NCBI GenBank assembly: GCA_020852925.1 | Contig: JADYZU010000013.1 | Span: 1 to 64,000 of the forward strand | Source of the DNA: Rubellimicrobium sp. | GTDB taxonomy: Bacteria; Pseudomonadota; Alphaproteobacteria; Rhodobacterales; Rhodobacteraceae | Direction: 5' to 3' | DNA: 64,000 nucleotides | Part shown: positions 9,400-16,979 of the stretch, in pieces | Layout: each line of letters begins with the position of its first letter | How positions within the stretch are numbered: the first letter of the stretch is position 1 | Notes under the pieces: generated by a model | The model's database searches: none | What the model saw: only the letters and a program-made list of their open reading frames with translations | What the model was told of the DNA's origin: nothing | Position numbers and translations under genes: made by a program

Positions 9400-10410
9400 A
9401 TGGAGGGGGGGCCCATCCTCGAGATCGGCGGGCTGCACACCGTGTTCCGGGTGGGCGGCCGCGACATCGCGGCGGTTTCGGACCTCGGGCTGACCCTGCA
9501 CGCGGGCGAGACCGTCGCCCTTGTCGGGGAATCGGGGTCGGGGAAATCGGTCACGAGCCTGTCGATCATGGGCCTGCTGCCGCACAGGGTCGGGCGGGTG
9601 GCCGCGGGCCGCATCGCGTTCCGGGGCAAGAGCGGGGCCACGCGCGATCTGGCCGCCCTCTCGCCCGAGGAGATGCGCGCGCTGCGCGGCAACGACATCG
9701 CCATGGTGTTCCAGGAACCGATGACGAGTCTCAACCCCGTCTTCACCATCGGCGAGCAGATCGCCGAGCCGATGCGCATCCACCTTGGCCGCAGCCGGGC
9801 CGAGGCCGCGAAGGCGGCGGTGCGTCTGCTGGACGATGTGGGCATCCCCGATCCCGCGCGCCGCGCGCGGCAGTATCCGCACGAGCTTTCGGGCGGGATG
9901 CGGCAGCGCGCGACCATCGCCATGGCGCTGGCCTGCGATCCGGCGCTGCTGATCGCCGACGAACCGACGACCGCCCTCGATGTGACGATCCAGGCGCAGA
10001 TCCTCGACCTGCTGGCCCGCATCCAGAAGGAACGCGGCATGGCGGTGCTGTTCGTCACCCACAACCTTGGCGTCGTGGCCGAGATCGCGGACCGCGTGGC
10101 CGTCATGTATGCCGGCCGCATCGTCGAGACCGGGCGCGTGGGCCCGGTCTTTGCCCATCCGCGCCATCCCTATACCCGGGGCCTGCTGCGCTCGGTCCCT
10201 CGCCTCGGCGAGGCAAGCCGGCTGCGCAGCGCGGGGCAGGCCCTGCCCACCATCCCCGGCACGGTGCCCAGCCTTGCGCACCTGCCGGCCGGTTGTGCCT
10301 TTGCGGCGCGCTGCGCCCTGGCCACGGCAGAATGCGGCCGGGCGGTTCCGGCGCTGGTTTCCACGGGCGCGCAGGAGGCCAGCCGCTGCCTGCGCTGGCA
10401 GGAGGTCTGA
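9400..10410 (+). CDS. Opp/Dpp-type ABC transporter ATP-binding protein (DppD-like)
   Basis: This is one of the two ATPases of the importer, 336 aa. Walker [10 protein letters not shown] is near residues 46-54, the signature is LSGGMRQR near 163 and Walker B is LLIADEP. The C-terminal oligopeptide-transporter extension contains the Cys pattern [14 protein letters not shown]. In this family such a pattern can hold an iron-sulfur cluster. It starts three bases after the aldolase stop. Confidence 0.9.
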   Translation: MEGGPILEIGGLHTVFRVGGRDIAAVSDLGLTLHAGETVALVGESGSGKSVTSLSIMGLLPHRVGRVAAGRIAFRGKSGATRDLAALSPEEMRALRGNDIAMVFQEPMTSLNPVFTIGEQIAEPMRIHLGRSRAEAAKAAVRLLDDVGIPDPARRARQYPHELSGGMRQRATIAMALACDPALLIADEPTTALDVTIQAQILDLLARIQKERGMAVLFVTHNLGVVAEIADRVAVMYAGRIVETGRVGPVFAHPRHPYTRGLLRSVPRLGEASRLRSAGQALPTIPGTVPSLAHLPAGCAFAARCALATAECGRAVPALVSTGAQEASRCLRWQEV

Positions 10411-10411
10411 G

Positions 10412-11383
10412 ATGGGCGACACCCCCTTTCTGTCGGTGCGCAACCTGACGCGGCATTTCGGCCCCGGCGTGTTGTCGCGCGGCCCGGTGGTGCGCGCGGT
10501 CGAGGACGTGTCCTTTGACGTGCCGCGCGGGCAGGTCGTGGGCCTTGTGGGGGAATCCGGTTCCGGCAAGACCACGATCGGCCGCGCGATCCTGCGCCTG
10601 ATCGAACCGACCTCGGGGCGGGTCACGCTGGACGGCGTGGACCTTGGCGCGCTGTCGCCGCGCGGGTTGCGCGCGGCCCGGGCGCGGATGCAATACATCT
10701 TCCAGGATCCGTTCGCGTCGCTGTCGCCGCGCATGACCATCGGCCAGATCCTGACCGAGGGGCTGTCGATCCAGCGGATCGGCACGCGCGCCGACCGCGC
10801 GGCCCGGGCCCGCGCCGCGCTGGCGGCGGTGGACCTGCCCGAGGATGCCTTTGACCGCTACGCCCACGAGTTTTCCGGCGGCCAGCGCCAGCGCATCGGC
10901 ATCGCCCGCGCGCTGGCGCTGGAACCGGCGCTGATCGTCGCGGACGAGCCGGTTTCGGCCCTTGACGTGTCGATCCAGGCGCAGGTCATCAACCTGCTGC
11001 GCGACCTTCAGTTGCGACTGGGGCTGACGATGCTGTTCATCTCGCACGATCTCGCGGTGGTAGAATATGTCTGCGATACGGTGATCGTGCTCTATCTGGG
11101 GCGGATCATGGAAATCGCGCCGGCGGCGACGCTCTATTCCAGCCCGCGCCATCCCTATACCCGCGCGCTGCTGTCGGCGATCCCGGAGCCGGTGCCCGGG
11201 CGTCAGGGTTCGCGGCAGATCCTGACCGGCGACATCCCGAGCCCGGCCAACCCGCCTTCGGGTTGCGTGTTCCGCACGCGCTGCCCGGTGGCGCGCGAAG
11301 CCTGTGCCCGGGTGGTGCCGCCGCTCGAGGAGGTCGGCCCGGACCACCGGAGCGCCTGCCTGTTCAACGGCACGCCGGCCTGA
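10412..11383 (+). CDS. Opp/Dpp-type ABC transporter ATP-binding protein (DppF-like)
   Basis: This is the second ATPase, 323 aa. Walker A GESGSGKTT is near residue 48, the signature FSGGQRQR near 154 and Walker B LIVADEP follows. The C-terminal extension again has paired Cys (CVFRTRCPVAREAC). The start overlaps the DppD-like stop region by one base of spacing (TGAGATG). It is the last gene of the operon; a convergent gene and an intergenic hairpin region follow. Confidence 0.9.
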   Translation: MGDTPFLSVRNLTRHFGPGVLSRGPVVRAVEDVSFDVPRGQVVGLVGESGSGKTTIGRAILRLIEPTSGRVTLDGVDLGALSPRGLRAARARMQYIFQDPFASLSPRMTIGQILTEGLSIQRIGTRADRAARARAALAAVDLPEDAFDRYAHEFSGGQRQRIGIARALALEPALIVADEPVSALDVSIQAQVINLLRDLQLRLGLTMLFISHDLAVVEYVCDTVIVLYLGRIMEIAPAATLYSSPRHPYTRALLSAIPEPVPGRQGSRQILTGDIPSPANPPSGCVFRTRCPVAREACARVVPPLEEVGPDHRSACLFNGTPA

Positions 11384-11394
11384 AGCTGCCAGGC

Positions 11395-11490
11395 GGAGCG
11401 CGCGCTGGTCGCGCGCGCGTTGCCTTCCTCTCGGGATTGCCTGCGCAATCCCTCGGGCGGCCTCCGGCGGGGGTATTTCGGGCAAAGATG
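11395..11490. repeat. Intergenic hairpins and REP-like segment between convergent genes
   Basis: Three elements lie between the DppF-like gene and apbE. The first is an alternating GC hairpin (GCGCGCGC pairs around 11399-11419). The second is the perfect 8-bp stem GGGATTGC (11433-11440) and GCAATCCC (11445-11452). The third is a tail ending GGTATTTCGGGCAAAGATGA. As I recall, very similar tails recur in many intergenic regions of Rhodobacteraceae, so this may be a dispersed repeat that also acts as a terminator. The dispersed nature cannot be verified from one copy. Confidence 0.45.
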
Positions 11491-11513
11491 AAGGGGGCCC
11501 CTGCCCTGCCGGA

Positions 11514-12479
11514 TCAGGCGGGCCGTGGGGTGCCCCGGAACAGGGTGCCTGCGGTGGTGGCGTGCAGGGTGCCGCCGTCGCGGGTGAGGATCAGGGCGTG
11601 CAGCCCGATCCGGGTGGCGAGGGCGGCGCCCTGCCCCGCGCCAAGCACCATGAGCGCGCTGGCCCAGGCATCGGCCTCGGCGCAGGTGGGGGCGACGACC
11701 GTGACCGAGGCCGGCGGATCGACAAGCGGGGCGCCGCGGCGCGGGTCCATGGTATGCGAGAGGTGGCGCCCCTGCTCCGTGATGCGGTGGCGATAGTCGC
11801 CCGAGGTGGCCACGGCCGCGTCCTGGAGTTCGAGCAGCGCATGGGCGGCGCGGCGGCGGGGATCGGGCGCCTCGATCGCGACGCGCCAGGGGGTGCCGTC
11901 CGGGCGCAGGCCGAAGGCGCGCATCTCGCCGTCGATGCCGGCCAGCGCGGCGGTGATGCCGCAATCCGCCAGCGCCCGGGCAAGGCGATCGACGCCGTAG
12001 CCCTTGGCGATGCCGTTGAGATCGAGCGTGACCGGCGCCCTCTTGCGCGCGCCGGGGGTGGCAGGGTCGAGGTCGAGCAGGTCGTGCGCCGGCGGGCGGG
12101 GCCGGGAGGCGGCGTCCCTGATGCGGACGGGATCGGCGGGTCCGGCGCCGAAACCCCAGGCTGCGACCGCGTCACCGGTGCCGATGTCGAACGCCCCGCC
12201 CGAGGCGCGGCCGATCCGCAGCCCGAGCGCGAGCACCGCCATCAGCGCCGGGGGCAGCGGGATCCAGTCGCCGACCGGGGCGGCGTTCAGGCGCATGAGA
12301 TCGCTGGCCGGGTTCCAGGTGGACATCTGGCGGTCCACCTCGTCGATCGCCTGTTGCAGCGCATCCTGCACCGGGGCCGGATCGAAGCCCGGCGCGGCAT
12401 GGAACAGGGCCGACCAGCGTGTGCCCATGGTCGGGCCGTTCAGGGCGTGGCGGGTGGGGTCAGAACACGTCTTCGACAT
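11514..12479 (-). CDS. apbE: FAD:protein FMN transferase (ApbE family)
   Basis: ApbE enzymes transfer FMN from FAD to a Ser/Thr in a target protein, using Mg2+. This 321-aa product keeps the early MGTRWSA-type motif, the DLNGIAKGYGVDRLA block and the late ATSGDYRHRITEQGRHLSHT and DPRRGAPL segments that form the FAD/Mg site. The start at 12479 overlaps the upstream reductase gene by 20 bases. No signal peptide is seen from this or the alternative upstream start, which is odd for a family usually acting outside the cytoplasm. The DUF2271 gene three places upstream encodes a possible target motif. Confidence 0.88.
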   Translation of the reverse strand: MSKTCSDPTRHALNGPTMGTRWSALFHAAPGFDPAPVQDALQQAIDEVDRQMSTWNPASDLMRLNAAPVGDWIPLPPALMAVLALGLRIGRASGGAFDIGTGDAVAAWGFGAGPADPVRIRDAASRPRPPAHDLLDLDPATPGARKRAPVTLDLNGIAKGYGVDRLARALADCGITAALAGIDGEMRAFGLRPDGTPWRVAIEAPDPRRRAAHALLELQDAAVATSGDYRHRITEQGRHLSHTMDPRRGAPLVDPPASVTVVAPTCAEADAWASALMVLGAGQGAALATRIGLHALILTRDGGTLHATTAGTLFRGTPRPA

Positions 12480-14667
12480 AGCGCCCCTCGGCCTTGAGCG
12501 TGACGGGAGAGCGGCCGGCGGGGGCGAGGATGTCCTCGAGGGCCGCGCGCACGCCCAGGGCCATGCCACGCCCGCCGCAGACCATCACGCGCGCGCCGTC
12601 GCGGATCAGGCGGGCGACCTCGGCCGCCTCGCTGCGCAGCGCGTCCTGGACGTGATGCGGCCTCTCGCCGCGCGAGCGGGCGGTGGACAGCGCGGTGAGC
12701 CGACCATCCTGCTGCCAGTCGTCCAGTTCCTCGCGATAGAGGAAATCGCTCTCGGGGTGGCGCATGCCGAAGAAGAGATGCACCGGGCGCTGCCTGCGGT
12801 TGGCGCGGATCACGCCCGCAAGCGGGCCGATGCCGCTGCCGGCGCCGATCAGGATCAGCGGGGTCCGGCCTCGGCCCGGACGGAAGGCGGGGTTCGGGCG
12901 CAGGAACGCCGCCACGGTATCGCCCGGGCGCAGCGACATGAGCCGACCCGAGCAGAGACCGCCGGGATATTTGCGCACCACGATCTCGATGAAGCCGTCG
13001 CGCGACGCGGAGGCGAGCGAGTAGAAGCGCGGCAGGTCCGATCCCGGCGGCACGATCCCGAGCAGGTCGCCGGGGTGGAACCGGACCGGGGCGCGTCCCG
13101 ACAGCCGCTGCCACAGGCGGCCCTGCGGGAGGGCGAAGCGCAGGATGGCGGTGGGGGCCTGCACCTCGTGGCCGTGATCGCGGCGTGAGATCAGGCGCAG
13201 GGTCCGGGTGCGGGGTGCGACCGGCTGATGGACCGGATCGAGGTCAAGGTCCATCGCCCGGCCCAGATCGCGCCCCCAGCGGGCGAAATCCTGGGGCGAC
13301 TGGCGGTCCACCACGCCCGGAGGCAGGAGAAGCGGCCAGCCCAGTTCCTGCGCCGCGGCGCTGACCGCATCGGCATAGGCGCAGAAGGCCGGGAAACTGC
13401 GGTCGCCGAACCCGAGCACGGCCAGCGGCGCCTGGGGCGGGTGGCCGAGGCGCGCGATCCGGGTCAGGAAATCCCCGGCCGAGGCGGGCGGTGCGCCTTC
13501 GCCATAGGTCGCGGCCATGACGATGAACCGGCGCGCGCGCGGGAAACGGGCGGGGTCGAACCCGGCCATGGCGGCGACATGCGCGCCCTCGCCCGCGGCC
13601 TGCAGGGCGGCGTGCAGGGTTGCGGCAAAGCCCCAGGTCGTGCCGCCCTCGCTGCCCACGAGGAGGATGGTCGTGGCCCGCGAGGCCGGGGTGTTGCCCC
13701 GGATGCGCGGACGCATCCGCCGCGCGCCCCACCACAGCATCAGCCCCGTCCCCGCCATCGCCGGCACCGACAGCGCCGCAAGGCCAAGGACCAGGCCCAG
13801 CGTGGCAAGGCCCTGCCCGGTGTGCAGCATCAGCACGAGGTCCGAAACCCGCTGCCAGAACCCGCTGTCCTGCCAGGCCAGGACTTCGCCCGTGCCCTGA
13901 TCGAGATAGCCGCCACCCTGCGCGGTCCTGAGGAGGTGGGCATCGCCCGCGTCCTGCGGATCGGCGAGGGACATGCTGCGCAGGTCGGCCACCGTGATGC
14001 CCTGGAGGGCCGGCATCGCGGACAGGGGCAGGCCGGTGATGCCGCTGGTGGCCGCCGGAAAGGTCGCGCGCGCCGGGGCGTCGGGCAGGAGTTCGAAGGT
14101 CGAGGCGGACATCCACAGCGCGGTCGCCGACGACAGCAGCAGGCCCGGCACCGCGATGCGCGCAAGTTCGACATGGATCCGCCCGGCCAGCGGCCCGCGC
14201 AGGCGGCTGAGCCAGCGCCGCCAGCCGCCCGTGCGCCGCGCGACCAGCGCCGCACCGGACAGCGCCAGCACAAGCAGGGCCATCGCCCCGGCCGCGGCGG
14301 CAAGCCGTCCGGCATCGCCCAGAAAGAGCGAGCGGTGCAGATTGGTCAGCCAGCGTTCGGCCGGCGCGGGATCGGCGGGGGCAGCATCGCCGCCGGTGGC
14401 GGGATCGACCACGGCCGACCGGGCCCGGCCGTCGGCGAACCACCAGGCGGTGATCCGCCCCGAGGGCGCGCGCCGGATCTGTTCCAGCCCGGGATGCAGC
14501 GCGGCGATGCGGCCGGCAAGATCGGCCACCGACTGTTCCGCCGCTGCCTGCGGCGTGCCCAGCCGTTCGGTCGCCGGAAAGACCGAGAGCGCCGCGCCGG
14601 ACAGCGCCAGCACGATCAGCAGGATCCCGGCCACAAGGCCGGGCCAGCGGTGCAGGTGACGGAACAT
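12460..14667 (-). CDS. PepSY-membrane/flavodoxin/ferredoxin-reductase fusion flavoprotein
   Basis: This 735-aa inner-membrane reductase fuses three parts. Residues 1-325 are a PepSY-TM-type region with helices near 8-30, 122-143, 171-186 and 287-314; His4, His6, His111 and His282 are possible heme ligands. Residues 331-470 are a flavodoxin-like FMN domain (AATYGEG at 385-391). Residues 485-735 are an FNR-type module with RFYSLAS (547-553), GAGSGIGP (608-615), CGGRGMA (697-703) and an aromatic C-terminal Phe. The order resembles the NADPH-flavoprotein half of sulfite reductase joined to a transmembrane electron conduit. It probably moves electrons from NAD(P)H across the membrane. Confidence 0.85.
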   Translation of the reverse strand: MFRHLHRWPGLVAGILLIVLALSGAALSVFPATERLGTPQAAAEQSVADLAGRIAALHPGLEQIRRAPSGRITAWWFADGRARSAVVDPATGGDAAPADPAPAERWLTNLHRSLFLGDAGRLAAAAGAMALLVLALSGAALVARRTGGWRRWLSRLRGPLAGRIHVELARIAVPGLLLSSATALWMSASTFELLPDAPARATFPAATSGITGLPLSAMPALQGITVADLRSMSLADPQDAGDAHLLRTAQGGGYLDQGTGEVLAWQDSGFWQRVSDLVLMLHTGQGLATLGLVLGLAALSVPAMAGTGLMLWWGARRMRPRIRGNTPASRATTILLVGSEGGTTWGFAATLHAALQAAGEGAHVAAMAGFDPARFPRARRFIVMAATYGEGAPPASAGDFLTRIARLGHPPQAPLAVLGFGDRSFPAFCAYADAVSAAAQELGWPLLLPPGVVDRQSPQDFARWGRDLGRAMDLDLDPVHQPVAPRTRTLRLISRRDHGHEVQAPTAILRFALPQGRLWQRLSGRAPVRFHPGDLLGIVPPGSDLPRFYSLASASRDGFIEIVVRKYPGGLCSGRLMSLRPGDTVAAFLRPNPAFRPGRGRTPLILIGAGSGIGPLAGVIRANRRQRPVHLFFGMRHPESDFLYREELDDWQQDGRLTALSTARSRGERPHHVQDALRSEAAEVARLIRDGARVMVCGGRGMALGVRAALEDILAPAGRSPVTLKAEGRYVEDVF

Positions 14668-14679
14668 GGGGGCCCCCGC

Positions 14680-15141
14680 CTATCGGTAGGAAAGGCTGGC
14701 GATATAGCGGGCGCCCGTGGCGCTTGCCCCGGCGGCGGTCAGGGGAAGGGACACGTCCTGCGGGCTGCTGCGCATGTCCTCGACTGCGGCATCGACATGA
14801 AGGGTATAGCCCGCGTCAAGGATCGCATCGGCCAGATCGAGCGTGATCTCGAGCGTGCGCCCCGCGCCGACGCTGGCGCCGGTGATGCCGTCGATCTGCG
14901 CCGGATCGCCGCCGGTGGCGCGGAACCATCCGGTGAGGTCTTCGTGGTATTTCGACTTGGGGCCCGCCATCCACAGCGTGCCGACATAGGATCCGGCGGC
15001 ATCGGTGACATAGAAGGCCAGATAGGCGCCGTCACCGCCATAGGCATTGAGCGTGGTGGTGAAGGTCACCTGCCGCGCATGGGCAAGTCCGGGCGCCGTC
15101 AGCGCGGTCGAGAGCGCGAGCGCGGCGATGAGCGTTTTCAT
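14680..15141 (-). CDS. DUF2271 periplasmic protein with flavinylation-like motif
   Basis: This is an exported 153-aa protein with a signal peptide of about 22 residues and a DUF2271-type body. The segment DGITGAS (residues 84-90... Asp84/Gly85 to Ser90) matches the DxxTGA[S/T]-type sequence to which ApbE attaches FMN in NqrC/RnfG-like proteins. Ser90 would be the attachment residue. With apbE and the membrane flavoreductase next to it, a covalent flavin carrier in the periplasm is a reasonable inference. The exact biochemical role of the family is not established here. Confidence 0.75.
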   Translation of the reverse strand: MKTLIAALALSTALTAPGLAHARQVTFTTTLNAYGGDGAYLAFYVTDAAGSYVGTLWMAGPKSKYHEDLTGWFRATGGDPAQIDGITGASVGAGRTLEITLDLADAILDAGYTLHVDAAVEDMRSSPQDVSLPLTAAGASATGARYIASLSYR

Positions 15142-15167
15142 GGGTTCGGTGCCTTTGGTGAAAGGGG

Positions 15168-15193
15168 CCGCCCTGCCCCTTCGGGCAAGGCGG
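15168..15193. promoter_or_regulatory. Intercistronic hairpin before the DUF2271 gene
   Basis: An 11-bp stem with one mismatch (15168-15178 with 15183-15193) and a CTTC loop lies between a PepSY gene and the DUF2271 gene. No T-run follows on the minus strand, so it may stabilise or attenuate the operon mRNA rather than end it. Confidence 0.35.
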
Positions 15194-15227
15194 TTCCGCA
15201 GGTGATCATGTGTCGTTCACGGGACGT

Positions 15228-15566
15228 TCAGGTGCTGGGGCCGGCAGGCGGATAGGCGGCGGGCGCGGCCGGGCGGATGCCCTGCAACGCCGGATCGCCC
15301 CAGGGCGCGACGCGCAGCACCTCGAGCGAGGCCGGGTCAAGGACCAGTTCCACGCGGTTGAACCCGGGATCGGCGATCTCGAGTTCATGACAGCCGTCGT
15401 CCACCTCCATCGCGGCGATGGTCCAGCCCTGCGCCTGCGCGAGGTCGAGGACGGCGGACCAGGGCTGCATCGCGGTGCCCCGGGTGCCGCAGGTCAGGTC
15501 ATCGGCAAGGGCGGCGCGCGCAGGCAGCAGGGCGGCAAGGGCGAGTGGGGCAAGAATCGTCTTCAT
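15228..15566 (-). CDS. Small exported PepSY-domain protein
   Basis: This 112-aa product has a signal peptide (about 20 residues, ending ALA-DD) and a PepSY-like body: WTIAAMEVDDGCHELEIADP followed by a strand with VLDPASLEVL. Two Cys residues (after the signal and in DDGC) could form a disulfide. The start at 15566 is chosen because the signal peptide begins there; an in-frame ATG lies four codons upstream. It is a divergent paralogue of the gene at 15739-16143. Both lie upstream of the PepSY-TM flavoreductase, so a periplasmic accessory role is inferred. Confidence 0.8.
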   Translation of the reverse strand: MKTILAPLALAALLPARAALADDLTCGTRGTAMQPWSAVLDLAQAQGWTIAAMEVDDGCHELEIADPGFNRVELVLDPASLEVLRVAPWGDPALQGIRPAAPAAYPPAGPST

Positions 15567-15614
15567 GTCGGTCTCCACATCGGTATCTGCGATGGACCCA
15601 GACTGCGCGCCCTG

Positions 15615-15665
15615 GCTGACCCTCTCCTGACCTTGGCCGGGCGATGCGTTCAGCCTGGCGTCAGG
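15615..15665. promoter_or_regulatory. Inverted pair of candidate response-regulator boxes (promoter of the 15566 gene)
   Basis: GCTGACCCTCTCCTGACC (15615-15632) reads on the plus strand. CCTGACGCCAGGCTGAAC reads on the minus strand at 15648-15665. Each has half-sites at an 11-bp period, as bound by OmpR/PhoB-type regulators. The pair begins 49 bases upstream of the 15566 start. It repeats the arrangement at 16194-16244, including the 33-bp offset. Confidence 0.55.
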
Positions 15666-15673
15666 AACGAAAC

Positions 15674-15700
15674 GGCCCCGCCCGTTGACGGGGCGGGGCC
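15674..15700 (-). terminator. GC-rich hairpin downstream of the first PepSY gene
   Basis: A perfect 10-bp stem, GGCCCCGCCC (15674-15683) with GGGCGGGGCC (15691-15700), has a seven-base loop. On the minus strand it follows the PepSY gene at 15739 and is trailed by GTTTCGTT, so it probably ends or attenuates that transcript before the next promoter. Confidence 0.55.
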
Positions 15701-15738
15701 TTGGGCGGGCCGGACGGGGCGGGCCAGACGGGGCGGGA

Positions 15739-16143
15739 TCAGTTCACCGTGACGGTCGGCGCGGTGCCGCCCCCGAACAGGTCGTTCGCCGGCGGGGTGC
15801 CGCCCTGCCCCGGCATCTGCCCCGACACCTGCCCCGCTCCGGGCCGGTCGTGGTCGCGGTCGTGGTCGTCCCCGGTGCGGTATTCGAAGTCGATCACGGC
15901 AAGGGACTCGGGGTCGAGGTCGGCTTCGAAGGCGCGGCCTTCGGCATCGACGCCGCGGATCTCGTAACAGCCATCGTCGATCTTGAGCCGCGTGATCTGC
16001 CAGCCGCGCTCTGCCGCCATCTCGACGATCGCAGCCGGCGCCTGCCAGCGCTCCATCGGCACATGGCAGTCGTCATCGGCCAGCGCGGTCCCTGCCCCGC
16101 CCAGGGTCAGGGCAATGGCCATGAGAATCCCCCGTCCTTGCAT
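15739..16143 (-). CDS. Exported PepSY-domain protein
   Basis: This 134-aa product has a signal peptide of about 22 residues ending ALA-DD. A PepSY-like domain follows, with a paired-Cys layout (DDDCHVP and IDDGCYEI). The C-terminal tail is rich in Asp/His and then Gly/Pro/Gln and looks disordered; the DDHDRDHDRP stretch could bind metal. It is the first gene leftward from the two-component regulator, sharing the divergent promoter region with it. It resembles the small PepSY protein at 15228-15566 and may act as a periplasmic sensor or accessory of the membrane reductase. Confidence 0.8.
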   Translation of the reverse strand: MQGRGILMAIALTLGGAGTALADDDCHVPMERWQAPAAIVEMAAERGWQITRLKIDDGCYEIRGVDAEGRAFEADLDPESLAVIDFEYRTGDDHDRDHDRPGAGQVSGQMPGQGGTPPANDLFGGGTAPTVTVN

Positions 16144-16193
16144 GTCTCGCGTCCTCCGGCAGTGTTCATTCCGGAACGCTCATGCCATTCTTG

Positions 16194-16244
16194 CCTGACG
16201 GCAGCCTGAAGACCCCGGCCCTGCCCCGTCAGACTGACGTCAGA
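16194..16244. promoter_or_regulatory. Inverted pair of candidate response-regulator boxes (divergent promoter)
   Basis: CCTGACGGCAGCCTGAAG lies on the plus strand at 16194-16211. TCTGACGTCAGTCTGACG reads on the minus strand at 16227-16244. They share the pattern nCTGACGnCAGnCTGAnG with an 11-bp half-site period. The pair is 51 bases from the PepSY start at 16143 and 73 bases from the response-regulator start, so it may serve both directions. Confidence 0.6.
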
Positions 16245-16316
16245 GGCGGGCGGCAGAGGGGACAGGGTGACGGGCTTCGCAAGCGGGGCCGTGAGGGCTG
16301 GCGAAGGGACAGGGCA

Positions 16317-16979
16317 ATGCGCATCCTTCTGATCGAGGACGACACCATCCTGGGCGCCGCCGTGCGCGATCACGTCGCGGCCGAAGGGCATTCGGTCGAT
16401 TGGGTGACGCGGCTTGACGATGCGTCCGCGCATCTGGACGCGGCGGGTTATGACCTGGCCCTTCTGGACCTGATGCTGCCCGACGGGCGCGGCATCCCCT
16501 TTCTGCGCGAGTTGCGCCGCAAGGGTTCGGTGCTGCCGGTGATCGTGCTGACCGCGATGGACCGGATTTCCGACCGGATCGAGGGGCTGAATGCCGGCGC
16601 CGATGATTATCTGGTTAAACCCTTTGATCTTGCTGAACTTTCTGCCCGGCTGGCCGCGGTCGCGCGGCGTTATTGCGGCAATCCGAACCCGCTGATCGAC
16701 CTGGGCGCGTTGTCGGTCGATCTGGCGGCGCGGGCGGTATTCCGTGACGGGCGGGCAGTGGATCTGACCGCGCGGGAATGGGCGCTGTTCGAGGCACTCT
16801 TGCAACGGCCGGGTCAGGTGCTGTCCAAGGCACAGCTGGAAGAGCGGCTCTATTCCTTCGGATCCGAAGTCGAGAGCAACACCATCGAGGCCCATGTCAG
16901 CCGGCTGCGCAAGAAACTCGGCCCCGGCGCGGTCGAGACGTTGCGCGGCCTTGGCTACCGTCTCGGGACCGGGGAGTGA
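16317..16979 (+). CDS. OmpR-family response regulator
   Basis: This 220-aa DNA-binding regulator has a receiver domain with acidic residues at 8-9, phospho-acceptor Asp51 and Lys101 (VKPF). A winged-helix output domain (about residues 125-220) ends in GLGYRL. It matches the QseB/PmrA/TctD length and layout. The start at 16317 gives the standard MRILLIEDD N-terminus; codons upstream are leader sequence. Its stop overlaps a GTG start of the kinase (GTGA). It most likely binds the 11-bp-period boxes in its own promoter. Confidence 0.92.
   Translation: MRILLIEDDTILGAAVRDHVAAEGHSVDWVTRLDDASAHLDAAGYDLALLDLMLPDGRGIPFLRELRRKGSVLPVIVLTAMDRISDRIEGLNAGADDYLVKPFDLAELSARLAAVARRYCGNPNPLIDLGALSVDLAARAVFRDGRAVDLTAREWALFEALLQRPGQVLSKAQLEERLYSFGSEVESNTIEAHVSRLRKKLGPGAVETLRGLGYRLGTGE

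Noticed and set aside
15215-15232. Fifth response-regulator box (GTTCA repeated every 11 bp) before the DUF2271 gene
   Set aside because: It matches the other four sites poorly, overlaps the end of a coding frame and lacks the paired partner at 33 bp.
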